Shown here in pieces: positions 41,603 to 51,189 of a stretch of 64,000 nucleotides of DNA (the stretch's first letter is position 1; the number at the start of each line of letters is the position of its first letter). The notes under the pieces were generated by a model. The model was not told the origin of the DNA. It was given only the letters and a program-made list of their open reading frames with translations, and ran no database searches. Origin of the DNA: an uncultured Saprospiraceae bacterium. Its GTDB lineage: Bacteria > Bacteroidota > Bacteroidia > Chitinophagales > Saprospiraceae. The translations under genes and the position numbers were made by a program. The stretch is from positions 1 to 64,000 of the forward strand of contig CALFBH010000001.1 in the NCBI GenBank assembly GCA_937951615.1, given 5' to 3'.

Positions 41603-43231
41603 TTATTCTACAATAATTTTCCCTGAATGGCTATTTCCAGCTTCATCTTCGAGGAAATAGACGTACATACCTGCTGCTAATTGACCTCTATCCAGTTGAA
41701 TTTGCTGCTCACGGATGTTCGTCATGCTGCGAATTTCATTGCCCAACAGGTCAAAAAGCTTTAAATCAACTGCCCCTATATTTTCTGGAATGCTAATAAT
41801 ACTCATTTCCGACATAGGATTTGGAAAGGCTTTGACTTCGGACAAGGGATTATTTGCATCTTCCACATCTACTGTTACACCCGTAATGTCTTCGAGGTAC
41901 ATTAGAATGAGTACCATCATTTCGTCATCAGAAGTATCGCCCCAACAGACGATTGATGGACTGTCATTCACCCAACTGGCCTCATGGACAAAGCCATTGA
42001 AGAAATTCATGGTCAGTGGCAGCAGTGGCTCAAAATAACGGAAAGGGATGTGTTGAAAATCATATAAAGGCGATACGCAACCCGGTACACCTTCCCAACA
42101 AGCGGCATCGTATATCAGTTCTGTCGTGGCACCACTTTCGCGCTTCCACATTTTATAGCCTGTTCCTAGTTTGTGCGTATGTCCTGAAACGGCCCATATA
42201 TAGATGTCGCCAAGTGGATAAGTTACATTTTGCGCAACACTATAAGGGTCGCCATTATTTGGAATACAAATATTGTCATTCACAATCAGCTCCGACTTCA
42301 TTTCCTGTGCGGCTATGCCCGATTCCTGATAATAGACATTCAGGTACACCTCAGACTTATAAGGCACGTTATTATAATTGATATAATGAGAATTGAAATC
42401 CAACACCTTATTGGCATCCCAGAAAAATGCCGAGCCTTGTGGTAGGCGAAGGTCTGCTTCATCCTGCACCGCTTCTACTAGAGACACATTGAAATGGTCA
42501 GCATTGAGGCGTAAGCCATGTGGTTGATTGGCGGCAGAAGAGTTTGAGTTGAAATCATATAGAATAAAATGATGGGAAGAGTTGCCATCCATCATCGTTT
42601 CAATGCGGGTGATTTCTATATCGTCTGGATTATCGAGTTCATATTTTTGAAAGTATTCTACTTCTTCGCTAAGTCCTGCTTTGATAAAAAACGGCCCCAT
42701 TTTGAGTTGAAAACCTTCTGAAGGATCTGGCGCGTCAGGGCGTCCATTAGGAAACGTTTCTAATCCTGCACCACTATAATAGGTGTCCAGCATTGTTTCG
42801 TCTACAACTGTTCCGTTGGCAGGTGCACCAAATATAATCCACTGGCGCATCAGTTCTTTCTCGACATCGGTCAGCCCAATGGCTACATCGCCATGTGGCG
42901 TAGCCCCCATTTCTCCAGCTTCCATTTCGATAAACGGCTCAAAGCCATCTTGAATCATCCGAAAAGCATAACTTTTGTCTGGTCGCCCTGGGTAGATGAT
43001 GTCGTAATCTTTACTGGCAGCATAGGTATTGGACGGTGTAGTCTGATAGACATTATTATAGACATCCGTAGCCGAACTGCCTTGCAAATCCAGCCCACCA
43101 GCAGGCGAAGCCGCACTATGGCATCCCGCACAATTGTCTTGCAAAATTTGATAAACTCGAAGAGAGGTTTGTGCATAAGTGATGCTGATAGACATGCAGA
43201 CCAGCATAGAGAGTAGTAATTTTTTCTTCAT
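41603..43231 (-). CDS. Secreted copper-monooxygenase-like protein with a c-type haem motif and T9SS tail
   Basis: 542 residues. Signal peptide (1-20), then one c-type haem site C34-A-G-C-H38 in a cytochrome-like segment with 'AGGLDLQG'. The middle resembles the peptidylglycine/dopamine monooxygenase fold: 'SSHHFILYDF' (paired His for copper) and 'SGHTHKLGTGYKMW' (second His pair). The C-terminal 75 residues are a T9SS sorting domain ('FPNPMSEMSIIS' to 'GKIIVE'). It is therefore exported by the type IX system, to the surface or medium. Fusions of a haem segment with a PHM-like fold occur in Bacteroidota, but the substrate is unknown. Monocistronic with its own terminator. Confidence 0.82.
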   Translation of the reverse strand: MKKKLLLSMLVCMSISITYAQTSLRVYQILQDNCAGCHSAASPAGGLDLQGSSATDVYNNVYQTTPSNTYAASKDYDIIYPGRPDKSYAFRMIQDGFEPFIEMEAGEMGATPHGDVAIGLTDVEKELMRQWIIFGAPANGTVVDETMLDTYYSGAGLETFPNGRPDAPDPSEGFQLKMGPFFIKAGLSEEVEYFQKYELDNPDDIEITRIETMMDGNSSHHFILYDFNSNSSAANQPHGLRLNADHFNVSLVEAVQDEADLRLPQGSAFFWDANKVLDFNSHYINYNNVPYKSEVYLNVYYQESGIAAQEMKSELIVNDNICIPNNGDPYSVAQNVTYPLGDIYIWAVSGHTHKLGTGYKMWKRESGATTELIYDAACWEGVPGCVSPLYDFQHIPFRYFEPLLPLTMNFFNGFVHEASWVNDSPSIVCWGDTSDDEMMVLILMYLEDITGVTVDVEDANNPLSEVKAFPNPMSEMSIISIPENIGAVDLKLFDLLGNEIRSMTNIREQQIQLDRGQLAAGMYVYFLEDEAGNSHSGKIIVE

Positions 43232-43500
43232 TGGAAAGTTGGTTTAGACAATTAGTAAAATACAAATTCAAAAACATGTAAAATGACAAGAAAGTGTGCC
43301 TAAAGTTGCATTATTTTTTTGTTAATGTCAAAAATGTTGGATTTTTGAGCATTATTTAGGGGACAAGAAAAAAATAGGTTGCCCAAAATGACGTAGTTAT
43401 TTTTTTGTTAGACGAACCAACAAAATGGGAGCTATGCCTTCGCATAGTGACTATTTTGATGGTGAAGTATAACGGAAAAAGAACAAGTCAGGTGGGTAGG

Positions 43501-44148
43501 TTATTTTTTTCTTGTCCCCTTAACACGAGCAAAAGCCCTTACGGGAGATCCGTCCGAGTTTTCGATTTTTAAAGGAATACAATTTAATTCAAAAGACTGA
43601 TCGACAAGTTGCTCCAGATTCATCATGTTTTCGATAATCAAGACCTCCTGATTGAGTAGCAGATGATGATTCGGTAATTTGCTGTCTGTCATTTTATCCA
43701 CCGAAATAACATCAAATCCGAGTGCTTTTAAGTTGAACTGAAGCAGCCATTCGACAGCCTTAATGGTCAAGGTTGGAAATTCATCAAAATAATTTGGGGT
43801 ATTCCACTTATGTTGCCAACCCGTATAAAATAGAATGAAATCGCTGTTCCTGATTTCGACTTCTTTTGTTTTTAAAAAATCTAATGTAATAGAGCTTATT
43901 GCTGTACAATCCAAAGCTATTCCCTGCCCAATAAATTTATCCATTGGAAAATCGTCCAGAGATTTTGTGTTGGGTAGAATGTGGCAGGGCGCATCTATGT
44001 GTGTGCCAGTATGTGTACACATCTTCATATTTAATTCTGCAAATCCATCTTTTTCAATCGTGTTTGCGGGTTCAAAGACGGGTTCGCTGGTTCCTGGATA
44101 TACTGTAATTTTATTTTTCAGGGTATGTGTTAGATCTATAGTTGTCAT
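43501..44148 (-). CDS. Cyclase family protein, possible kynurenine formamidase
   Basis: 215 residues. The metal-binding signature of the cyclase/KynB family, 'HTGTHIDAPCH', is at residues about 46-56, preceded by 'DLTHTL...VYPGT' and followed by 'SDFILFYTGW' and 'GFDVISVD'. The family hydrolyses N-formylkynurenine or related amides. With tryptophan 2,3-dioxygenase in the same window this activity is plausible, but the two are 7.7 kb apart on the same strand and not in an operon. Complete. Divergent from the DUF6427 gene. Confidence 0.85.
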   Translation of the reverse strand: MTTIDLTHTLKNKITVYPGTSEPVFEPANTIEKDGFAELNMKMCTHTGTHIDAPCHILPNTKSLDDFPMDKFIGQGIALDCTAISSITLDFLKTKEVEIRNSDFILFYTGWQHKWNTPNYFDEFPTLTIKAVEWLLQFNLKALGFDVISVDKMTDSKLPNHHLLLNQEVLIIENMMNLEQLVDQSFELNCIPLKIENSDGSPVRAFARVKGTRKK

Positions 44149-44207
44149 CTGATTGCTTTTGTGTCAAATTTTAATTCCTCCCGAAGATAGAATTTTCTAT
44201 CGCTAAT

Positions 44208-44242
44208 TTGTAAAGATGCTCTCCAGCATTTTCTTACCTTTG
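44208..44242 (+). promoter_or_regulatory. Putative promoter of the DUF6427 gene
   Basis: TACCTTTG at 44235-44242 matches TAnnTTTG, with TTG at 44208-44210, 24 bp upstream. It lies downstream of an in-frame ATG (44216), so translation should begin at GTG 44264. Confidence 0.5.
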
Positions 44243-44263
44243 CCACATACTAATCTAAGTTTC

Positions 44264-45247
44264 GTGCTTCAATTATTCAAATCCAGTCAACCGCTTATTG
44301 CTGCTTTTGTAGCTTTGTACGCACTGCTCATGTCTGCACACTTATTCATTGTGCCGCAGACAGGCGTGGAGGCCCTACCTATGGGTATTCTGAGTCAATG
44401 GATATATCAATACATCATTCCTGGAACATTACTGGCAAAAGTAGTGGGTGTTGTACTACTATTCATTCAGGCTTTGCTGGTTAATTATGTGGTCAATCGC
44501 TTTAAGATGCTTCCACACCGCAACTGGCTACCCGCAGTAACTTATCTATTGGTAATGGGTTTTCTGCAAACTTCAGTTGGGCTGACGCCAGTGGTCATGG
44601 CAAATACTTTTTTGCTTATCGCAATAATTGAATTATTCAAGATTTACCGCAGTCATAAATGTGCCGATTATATTTTTAATGTCGGGTTTTGGCTTGCCAT
44701 CGGGAGTTTATTTTATTTCTCGATGAGTGTTTTTGTGATTTGGGGCATTATTGGTTTGTTTTTGCTGCGCAGCTCTGGGCTGAATGATTTATTGATTTTA
44801 CTGATTGGCTTTTTTGTGCCTTATCTGTTATTGGGAACGGCTTATTATTGGACGGACGTACTTCCGCAGTTTTGGCAATATCAGTTTGCAGACAATTTTA
44901 GTGTCACCGACTGGCTCGTAAGAAAAGATTTGCAACTCTATTTGAAACCCACTATAACTATCCTCGGCATCTTATTTTTTGTTGTGCTTTTTGGAAAAGT
45001 CTTTGCCCGCATCAGCACACAAGCTCAAAAAAATTATACGCTGATTTACTGGACACTAGTCATTGGTGGGCTAGCTCTGATGATACAAAAAGACCTGAAT
45101 GCCGATCACCTTGCAATCGTTGGTGTGCCGCTTGGCATTTTATTGGCAACAATATGGGAGAAAACTAAAAATACAATGACCGTAGAACTGACACATCTTG
45201 TTTTGCTCATTGGTGTTTTGGTGTATCAGTTTTGGTCGGTGCTTTAA
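44264..45247 (+). CDS. DUF6427-type polytopic membrane protein
   Basis: 327 residues from GTG 44264 (LQLFKSSQPLIAAFVAL). About ten hydrophobic segments; the family opening 'F+SSQP' followed by a membrane helix, and 'VNRFKMLPHRNWLPAVTYLL', fit Bacteroidota DUF6427 proteins of unknown function, often near polysaccharide or cell-division genes. An ATG at 44216 would add 16 residues, but a promoter box lies between. No catalytic motif seen. Confidence 0.75.
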   Translation: MLQLFKSSQPLIAAFVALYALLMSAHLFIVPQTGVEALPMGILSQWIYQYIIPGTLLAKVVGVVLLFIQALLVNYVVNRFKMLPHRNWLPAVTYLLVMGFLQTSVGLTPVVMANTFLLIAIIELFKIYRSHKCADYIFNVGFWLAIGSLFYFSMSVFVIWGIIGLFLLRSSGLNDLLILLIGFFVPYLLLGTAYYWTDVLPQFWQYQFADNFSVTDWLVRKDLQLYLKPTITILGILFFVVLFGKVFARISTQAQKNYTLIYWTLVIGGLALMIQKDLNADHLAIVGVPLGILLATIWEKTKNTMTVELTHLVLLIGVLVYQFWSVL

Positions 45248-45250
45248 TCT

Positions 45251-45397
45251 GTCCATAGTCGATGGTCGATAGTCCATGGCTGGGATTTAGGGAGCAATAT
45301 TCCTGTTTTTGTAGGTTTTACACGCATTTTGCAAAGCAAAATGAAATACTGAAATGATTTGAACTTTTAAAGACAGCCATCGACTATGGACTATCGA
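45251..45397. repeat. Inverted repeat pair with inner hairpin between convergent genes
   Basis: The left block CCATAGTCGATGGTCGATAG and the right block, which reads CAGCCATCGACTATGGACTA, share the inverted segment GTCGATAGTCCAT. Inside is a perfect hairpin CATTTTGC-AAA-GCAAAATG (45325-45343). It spans the gap between the DUF6427 and P450 genes and could stop transcription from both sides. Confidence 0.65.
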
Positions 45398-45406
45398 CTG
45401 CTCTCT

Positions 45407-46756
45407 CTATTTCACCCAAACTTTCACACCATACTTAGGACGTAGCGTCACCAATGCTTCCCGTTGAACCAGATGTTTTTCATCCCGTTCAAAATCAAAT
45501 TTACGAATCATACAAGCTAATAATAGCTGAATTTCCATTAAAGCAAAATGATTTCCAATGCACATGCGTGGGCCTGCCCCAAAGGGAATATAATGCCCTT
45601 TCGAACGTGCTTTGACTTGTTCAGGACTAAACCGATCTGGGTTAAATTCATCAGGGTTTTCCCAAAGCTCCGGGTCGTGGTGTAGGTTGTTGATAGATAG
45701 AAAAACCAGTTCCCCTTTCTCTACTTGGTATCCTTGAATATGGTCTGTCGTAAGTGCCTCGCGTCCGGTTGCCCATGCAGGCGGGTAGCAACGCATAGAT
45801 TCTTCCATGACCTGACGGGTGTATTGCATGGCTTTGAGATCAGCCAGTTCAGGGCGGCGATTGCCCAGTACTTCCTGGACTTCTGTTTTTACTTTTTTAT
45901 AAACATCAGGATGCTTGGTTAGCAAATACCAAGTCCAGGAAAGCGCATTGGCGGATGTTTCGTGTCCGGCAACATACATGGTCATCACTTCATCCCGCAA
46001 TTGCTGCCTGTTCATGCCTGCTCCTGTATCTGCATCTTTGGTTTCAATCAGCATCGACAGTAGGTTGTTGCCCATTTCACCTGTTTTCTGCCTTTCGTCA
46101 ATGGCATCATAGATAATCTTGTCAAAACGATCAAGGTCGGTTTTAAATTTGCGGGCCCTTCCATCCAGATACATAACAGGTCTCATGTAAGGCTGTCGGA
46201 TACGTTTTATAATATAATTTTGTGCACTTAAGATGGTTTCCTGAACATCCTCGCTATCAATGTCCAAATCGGTGCCAAGCAATGTTTTCATCACTACATC
46301 AGCCGTTACTGTATTCATTTCACTGGTGATGTTTATAGGATTGGGATTGCCACGATGCTGTTCCATTTTATTGCAAAAATCCTCCACCACATCTACCATC
46401 ACGTCAAACAGCCCGTCTAATCGTTTTTTGTAAAAAGCAGGTTGTGCCAGTCTGCGCTGTCGCATCCAGGATTCGCCTTCATTCATGAGCAGGCCATTGC
46501 CCAAAGCCAGTTTAAGCTGCCGTGATCCGGCATCTTTGATGTAGTTTTTATTATTGGTTTGCAAAACATATTTCATGCTTTCTGGATCAGATGTAACATA
46601 TAATTTGCGTCGAAAAAGATGAACCACAAAGGTATTGCCATAGATTTTCTGGCAGTCTGCCAGAAAATCGACTGGACTTTTTAGGAAGGCACGTTCTACC
46701 CTAAACAAACCTTTACGGCGCACGATAGGAACGGTTTTATTCGTTTGTTTTACCAT
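45407..46756 (-). CDS. Cytochrome P450
   Basis: 449 residues. Haem-thiolate loop 'FGAGPRMCIGNHFALME' with the ligand Cys near residue 397, I-helix 'YVAGHETSANALSWTWYLL', ExxR in 'VMEESMRCYPPAW' and the meander 'FNPDRFSPEQ'. The form resembles soluble CYP102/CYP4-like bacterial P450s; no reductase is fused. Substrate unknown, possibly fatty acids or terpenoids. The start ATG gives a basic N-terminus with no membrane anchor, so cytoplasmic. No redox partner gene nearby. Confidence 0.95.
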   Translation of the reverse strand: MVKQTNKTVPIVRRKGLFRVERAFLKSPVDFLADCQKIYGNTFVVHLFRRKLYVTSDPESMKYVLQTNNKNYIKDAGSRQLKLALGNGLLMNEGESWMRQRRLAQPAFYKKRLDGLFDVMVDVVEDFCNKMEQHRGNPNPINITSEMNTVTADVVMKTLLGTDLDIDSEDVQETILSAQNYIIKRIRQPYMRPVMYLDGRARKFKTDLDRFDKIIYDAIDERQKTGEMGNNLLSMLIETKDADTGAGMNRQQLRDEVMTMYVAGHETSANALSWTWYLLTKHPDVYKKVKTEVQEVLGNRRPELADLKAMQYTRQVMEESMRCYPPAWATGREALTTDHIQGYQVEKGELVFLSINNLHHDPELWENPDEFNPDRFSPEQVKARSKGHYIPFGAGPRMCIGNHFALMEIQLLLACMIRKFDFERDEKHLVQREALVTLRPKYGVKVWVK

Positions 46757-46962
46757 GATAAATTGAACAGTTTAGGACGATAGTCGTATACAATTCGTCC
46801 CATAGAAATATTAATTTGAGCCGCTTTGAGTAATAGACACTCGTATTGCTAACCGAATACAACTGACAAAGTTCACTAACACTGATGACCTGGATTTTTT
46901 TGCTAAAATTATCCGTCTCTTTTACCAGAATAAGGGAAGGTGTCAATAGGAAATAATGTAAG

Positions 46963-47706
46963 TCATAAATTATCCAACATCCCAATCACTTCCGACTTCT
47001 TTCGCACTGCGACTGGAATACTATCTCCATTTTTCATTTTCAAATACCCGCCTTCCTTACGCACATACTCCTGAATGTATTGGATATTAATCAGGTGCGA
47101 CTGGTGCGTTCGTAGGAATGAATGGTCTTTAAATAGGTTTTCAAACTGCTTCAAGGTTTTAGTAACAAATATTTTTTCGCCCGAATTGAGAATAAACAAA
47201 GTATTATTGCCATCCGATTCGCAACGGACAATGCCATCAATATCGACCACGGCAATGCGTTCCTGCGTGTGCAGAGAAATACGCTGCGGCAAAGCATTGG
47301 GATGTTTAATCGTTTCTTTCAAAATATCAATACTTTCCGAAGAGTGGCTGAGTTGTTGTCTGGCACGCTCAACAGCAGCCCGCAAGTCTTCCGGATTGAT
47401 AGGTTTCAATAAATAGTCTATCGCAGCAAATCGAAACGCCTTAATCGCATGCTCTTCATAAGCTGTGACAAAGATGATTTTAGACCGCAAATTCGGCAAT
47501 ATTTCCAATAAATCAAAACCTGTTCCATCGCCTAGCATAATATCCAGAAACAATAAATCCGGCGTCTCCTGCCTCAACAGTTTTGCACCACTGACCACAC
47601 TATCAGCCGTCCCTTTGATTTGAATATCTGGGAACAATTCCGCCAAGTCATTTTGCAAAACCTGAATAGCCTGTGGCATGTCATCTATCAATACAGCTGT
47701 GAGCAT
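46963..47706 (-). CDS. LytTR-family response regulator
   Basis: 247 residues: receiver domain with the acidic pair D8-D9, phospho-acceptor D55 in 'LLFLDIMLGDGTGFDLL' and the conserved K in 'YLLKPINPEDL', then a LytTR DNA-binding domain ('FVTKTLKQFENLFKDHSFLRTHQSHLINI' in part; ends 'SIPVAVRKKSEV'). Such regulators usually pair with a 7TM histidine kinase (HisKA_7TM or 5TM-LytS), which is not beside it here; the orphan kinase at 6.9-8.3 kb is of a different class. Minus strand, between recG and the P450 gene. Confidence 0.93.
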   Translation of the reverse strand: MLTAVLIDDMPQAIQVLQNDLAELFPDIQIKGTADSVVSGAKLLRQETPDLLFLDIMLGDGTGFDLLEILPNLRSKIIFVTAYEEHAIKAFRFAAIDYLLKPINPEDLRAAVERARQQLSHSSESIDILKETIKHPNALPQRISLHTQERIAVVDIDGIVRCESDGNNTLFILNSGEKIFVTKTLKQFENLFKDHSFLRTHQSHLINIQYIQEYVRKEGGYLKMKNGDSIPVAVRKKSEVIGMLDNL

Positions 47707-47708
47707 TT

Positions 47709-47835
47709 GGATAAGTTTAAGTCTAAGTTCAAGATTAAGTTTAAAATAAAATAGACAGCTTTGCTGTCTAAAAAAGGCTCTCGTCTCTCAGCCGAAGGCA
47801 GTCTCGCAGTGCCGCAGGCACGATCCCGCATCTCG
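47709..47835. repeat. Repeat-rich gap between recG and the LytTR gene
   Basis: Contains an inverted copy of the AAACTTAATCTTGAACTTA-type repeat (47709-47745) and, at 47788-47808, a near copy of the 25-bp tandem-array unit (CTCAGCCGAAGGCAGTCTC). It ends with CTCGCAG and GGTCTC blocks. Confidence 0.55.
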
Positions 47836-47851
47836 CAGCGCAGCGGTCTCA

Positions 47852-49969
47852 CTAAGAAATTCGACTCCAGCCTTTTGCTTTTCCGACTGTAGCCATATAA
47901 GCCTTGAGCGGAGCATGAATAGGCTTGTCAAATTCAGAATCATCTTCAATAATACGTGCTGCCAGTTCGCGGGCGGTTTGTAGGATACGTCCATCTTTTG
48001 CGAGGTCTGCCATACGCAGATTGACAATACCGCTTTGCTGTGTACCTTCAATATTGCCTGGGCCGCGAAGATTCATATCCACTTCGGCGATTTCAAAACC
48101 ATTATTGGTGCGGCACATCGTTTCTATACGAGTTCGTGCATCATGACTTAGCTTGAAACTGGACATTAAAATACAATAAGCCTGATCGCTTCCACGGCCT
48201 ACCCGTCCGCGTAGTTGATGTAATTGCGATAAGCCAAAACGCTCTGTGTTTTCAATCACCATGAGCGAAGCATTGGGGACATTTACGCCAACTTCTATCA
48301 CCGTTGTTGCGACCATAATCTGTGTTTCGCCTTTGACAAAACGTTGCATTTCAAAATCTTTATCGGCGGGCTTCATACGTCCGTGTACAATGCTGATTTG
48401 GTATTCTGGCGGTGGGAAATCTTTGGAAATGGCTTCATAGCCTGCCATCAGATTATTCAAATCTTCAAAAGCTTCTGCCTCTGATTCTTCGATGAGTGGA
48501 TAGACAACATAGACCTGCCGACCAGCCTTTATCTGCTCGCGCATAAAACCAAAAACCCGCATTCGATTGGTTTCGTTTTTGTGCAACGTTTCGACATTTT
48601 TTCTGCCTGGCGGCAATTCGTCTATCACGGATACATCTAAGTCACCGTAAGCGGTCATAGCTAAGGTACGTGGGATAGGCGTGGCCGTCATCACCAAAAC
48701 ATGAGGTGGACTAACTCTACCTTTTTTCCACAAACTAGCTCGTTGTGCTACGCCAAAACGATGTTGTTCGTCAATAATTGCCAAGCCTAGATTCTCAAAC
48801 TCTACCCAGTCTTCAATCAGTGCGTGTGTGCCAATGAGGATTTGTATGATGCCTTCCTGCAAAAACTGTAAGAGCTGTTTCCGCTTTTTGCCTTTTACAC
48901 TGCCCGACAAAAAGCCAACCTGAATACCCAGCCCTTTCAGACTTTCGGTGATAGAAATATAATGTTGCTGTGCCAATATCTCGGTTGGCGCCATGAGGCA
49001 GGCTTGAAAACCATTGTCCAGCGCAAGCAACATGCACAGCAGCCCAACGACTGTTTTTCCACTGCCCACATCGCCTTGTAAAAGTCGGTTCATGTGCTTG
49101 CCATGTCCCATGTCATTCCGAATTTCCTTAACGACCCGCTTTTGCGCACCAGTCAGTTCAAATTCGAGTTTTTCATTATAAAAACGGGTAAAATGTTCGC
49201 CAACCGTCTCAAAAACATGTCCTTTGATGGCATTTTTTCGTCGACTTCTTATTTGCAATAAGCGCAATTGTAAAAAGAATAATTCTTCAAATTTGAGTCG
49301 ATTTTGGGCTTGTTGTAAAACAGCAAAATCTTTTGGAAAATGAATGTCCAGCATCGCTTGTTTTCTGCCGGGAATTCGCATTTTTTCCAGTAGGTAAGCG
49401 GGGAGCGTTTCGGGGAGGTCTATTTCTTTGAGTCGATTATTCAGTATTTTTTGCAGCTTGCGAATGCCTTTGGTATCGAGTCCTTTGCCATCCAGTTTGC
49501 CAGTGGTGGGATAAACAGGCTGAAGAGAAGAGACTTCCTGCAAATTGGCTGCTGTGACGGGTTCCAGCTCAGGATGCACGATATTGAAATTGCGCCCAAA
49601 CTGCGACACTTTGCCATACACCACATACTCAACTCCCGGCACAAGCTTTTTTTGTACCCAACTGATGCCTTTAAAAAACACCAAATCTATATAGCCCGTA
49701 TCGTCTTTGAATTTGGCGACAAGCCGCATTTTTCGTCCGCCACCCGCTGTATCCAGTCGTCGAATGACACCTTTCAATTGTACCGTCGCGCCCTCTGTTG
49801 TGATGTCGCGGATTTTATGAAACTGCGTTTTATCAACATACCGAAACGGATAATGCAATAGCAAATCTCCAAACGTGAAAATGCCTAGCTCGGTTTTGAG
49901 CAGGTCAGCACGTTGTGGCCCTACGCCTTTTAAAAATTCTATTTTGGTATGCAGATTATAATCGGGCAT
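47852..49969 (-). CDS. recG: ATP-dependent DNA helicase RecG
   Basis: 705 residues, usual length. N-terminal wedge/OB domain ('FLKGVGPQRADLLKTELGIFTFGDLLLHYPFRYVD', quoted in part), Walker A 'LLQGDVGSGKTVVGLL' near residue 300, DEQH box 'AIIDEQHRFGVAQRASLW', 'MTATPIPRTLAMT' motif III, and the C-terminal 'HQLRGRVGRGSDQAYCILM' motif VI with the TRG region 'LRGPGNIEGTQQSG'. Remodels stalled forks and Holliday junctions. Complete, alone on its transcript. Confidence 0.97.
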   Translation of the reverse strand: MPDYNLHTKIEFLKGVGPQRADLLKTELGIFTFGDLLLHYPFRYVDKTQFHKIRDITTEGATVQLKGVIRRLDTAGGGRKMRLVAKFKDDTGYIDLVFFKGISWVQKKLVPGVEYVVYGKVSQFGRNFNIVHPELEPVTAANLQEVSSLQPVYPTTGKLDGKGLDTKGIRKLQKILNNRLKEIDLPETLPAYLLEKMRIPGRKQAMLDIHFPKDFAVLQQAQNRLKFEELFFLQLRLLQIRSRRKNAIKGHVFETVGEHFTRFYNEKLEFELTGAQKRVVKEIRNDMGHGKHMNRLLQGDVGSGKTVVGLLCMLLALDNGFQACLMAPTEILAQQHYISITESLKGLGIQVGFLSGSVKGKKRKQLLQFLQEGIIQILIGTHALIEDWVEFENLGLAIIDEQHRFGVAQRASLWKKGRVSPPHVLVMTATPIPRTLAMTAYGDLDVSVIDELPPGRKNVETLHKNETNRMRVFGFMREQIKAGRQVYVVYPLIEESEAEAFEDLNNLMAGYEAISKDFPPPEYQISIVHGRMKPADKDFEMQRFVKGETQIMVATTVIEVGVNVPNASLMVIENTERFGLSQLHQLRGRVGRGSDQAYCILMSSFKLSHDARTRIETMCRTNNGFEIAEVDMNLRGPGNIEGTQQSGIVNLRMADLAKDGRILQTARELAARIIEDDSEFDKPIHAPLKAYMATVGKAKGWSRIS

Positions 49970-50036
49970 GCGGTAAATATACGGGTTGGGAATTTCAATA
50001 ACAATATCATGGGGGATTTTAATTGGATTTTTTTCG

Positions 50037-50213
50037 TTACAAACACGAGAGATCGGGCATGCAATAAATCGCTAGAGGTTTGTATCCATTGCTTTTAACA
50101 ACACCCGTCATGTATTTTTGAATATCTTCCCGAATATCCTCATGAATCATGCTTTTCCGGTATTTAACTGCAAATACCAATTGCACCAATAATTGTGTGT
50201 ATGTGTTTGCCAT
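50037..50213 (-). pseudogene. Truncated IS200/IS605-type transposase (TnpA, Y1 family)
   Basis: 58 codons: 'MANTYTQLLVQLVFAVKYRK' and on to 'YKPLAIYCMPDLSCL', then a stop. The opening is the standard start of Y1 transposases. The family continues 'MPDHIHLL...', where H-x-H is the HUH catalytic site; here the reading diverges directly after MPD and ends. The catalytic His pair and the later Tyr helix are gone, so it is a dead remnant. Family length is about 130-150 residues. No hairpin ends typical of the IS were identified. Confidence 0.8.
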
Positions 50214-50424
50214 TTTTGATGTTTGTTTTATGCTGTGAATAAATGTTGATATTTTGCACCTATGGGTGCTACAAATGTGTCGCCTCTATGAGGCTGTTGT
50301 ATTTAATTTCAAACATTTAAAAATACCGCTCCTATATTAAAGACCGGAAAAACACCATTTTTCCATAAATTTTCTGAAGTTTTTTTCTACATTCATTTTC
50401 AAATAATAAACAAACCATTTAGCC

Positions 50425-50931
50425 ATGAATACATTTACCAAAGAATTTATAGAACAGTCGATTATCAGAATGGAAGAAAGTACGCCTCGCATTGCGCAAT
50501 GTCTTGGCGAGCTGACCGAGGAAGAGATTTGGAAACGTCCGAATGTATCGTCCAATAGTGTTGGTAATCTGGTTTTGCATCTATGCGGGAATATTCGACA
50601 ATACATCATTGCTAATCTCGGCAATCAGCCTGACACTCGAACCCGAGATGCGGAATTTGCCACAGAAGGCGGTATAGATAAAGCAGCTTTGCTGGAAAAA
50701 ATAACAAGAACAGCCAATGAAGCGACTGCCGTCATTCGCAGCTTGTCTTTAGAGGATTTGATGAAAGAGCGTTCTGTACAGGGCTTTCAGCAGACGGGAA
50801 TCAACTCGATTATTCATGTCGTGGAACATTATTCTTACCACACGGGGCAAATTGTATTTTGGACAAAATTGTTGAAAGATATTGATCTTGGGTTTTATGC
50901 GGGGCTAGATTTGAATGTGAAGAATGTGTAG
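50425..50931 (+). CDS. DinB-superfamily protein (DUF1572-like)
   Basis: 168 residues, four-helix bundle. The three metal-binding histidines are H52 in 'GNLVLHLCGNIRQY' and H131/H135 (with H139) in 'IIHVVEHYSYHTGQI'. DinB/YfiT-like proteins are often thiol-dependent metalloenzymes; the specific reaction is unknown. Start ATG 50425 is the natural one ('MNTFTKEFIEQS'). No operon partner. Confidence 0.9.
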   Translation: MNTFTKEFIEQSIIRMEESTPRIAQCLGELTEEEIWKRPNVSSNSVGNLVLHLCGNIRQYIIANLGNQPDTRTRDAEFATEGGIDKAALLEKITRTANEATAVIRSLSLEDLMKERSVQGFQQTGINSIIHVVEHYSYHTGQIVFWTKLLKDIDLGFYAGLDLNVKNV

Positions 50932-51189
50932 GGCGTTTTGCACCCAAATCTTTTTCTTGGTCTGTTATTTAATTGTTTTTGAAAACAACAATGCTTTATG
51001 GATGCAACGCACCGAAAGAAAAATTGAGTACACTGGATACAGTACAATGTTATCGAAACGGGTATCGCATTGTACATAAATTTGACGAACTACTCAATCG
51101 GGTTGCGGCATTAATGCCCGTTTATTTTAAAAAAATACGATGCGCAACCCAAGCAAGCAAGACTAAAAACAAAACAAATAATAAACAGA

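Noticed and set aside
46737-46985. 82-codon minus-strand ORF between the LytTR and P450 genes
   Set aside because: It overlaps both neighbours' ends, shows no family resemblance and has low-complexity composition.
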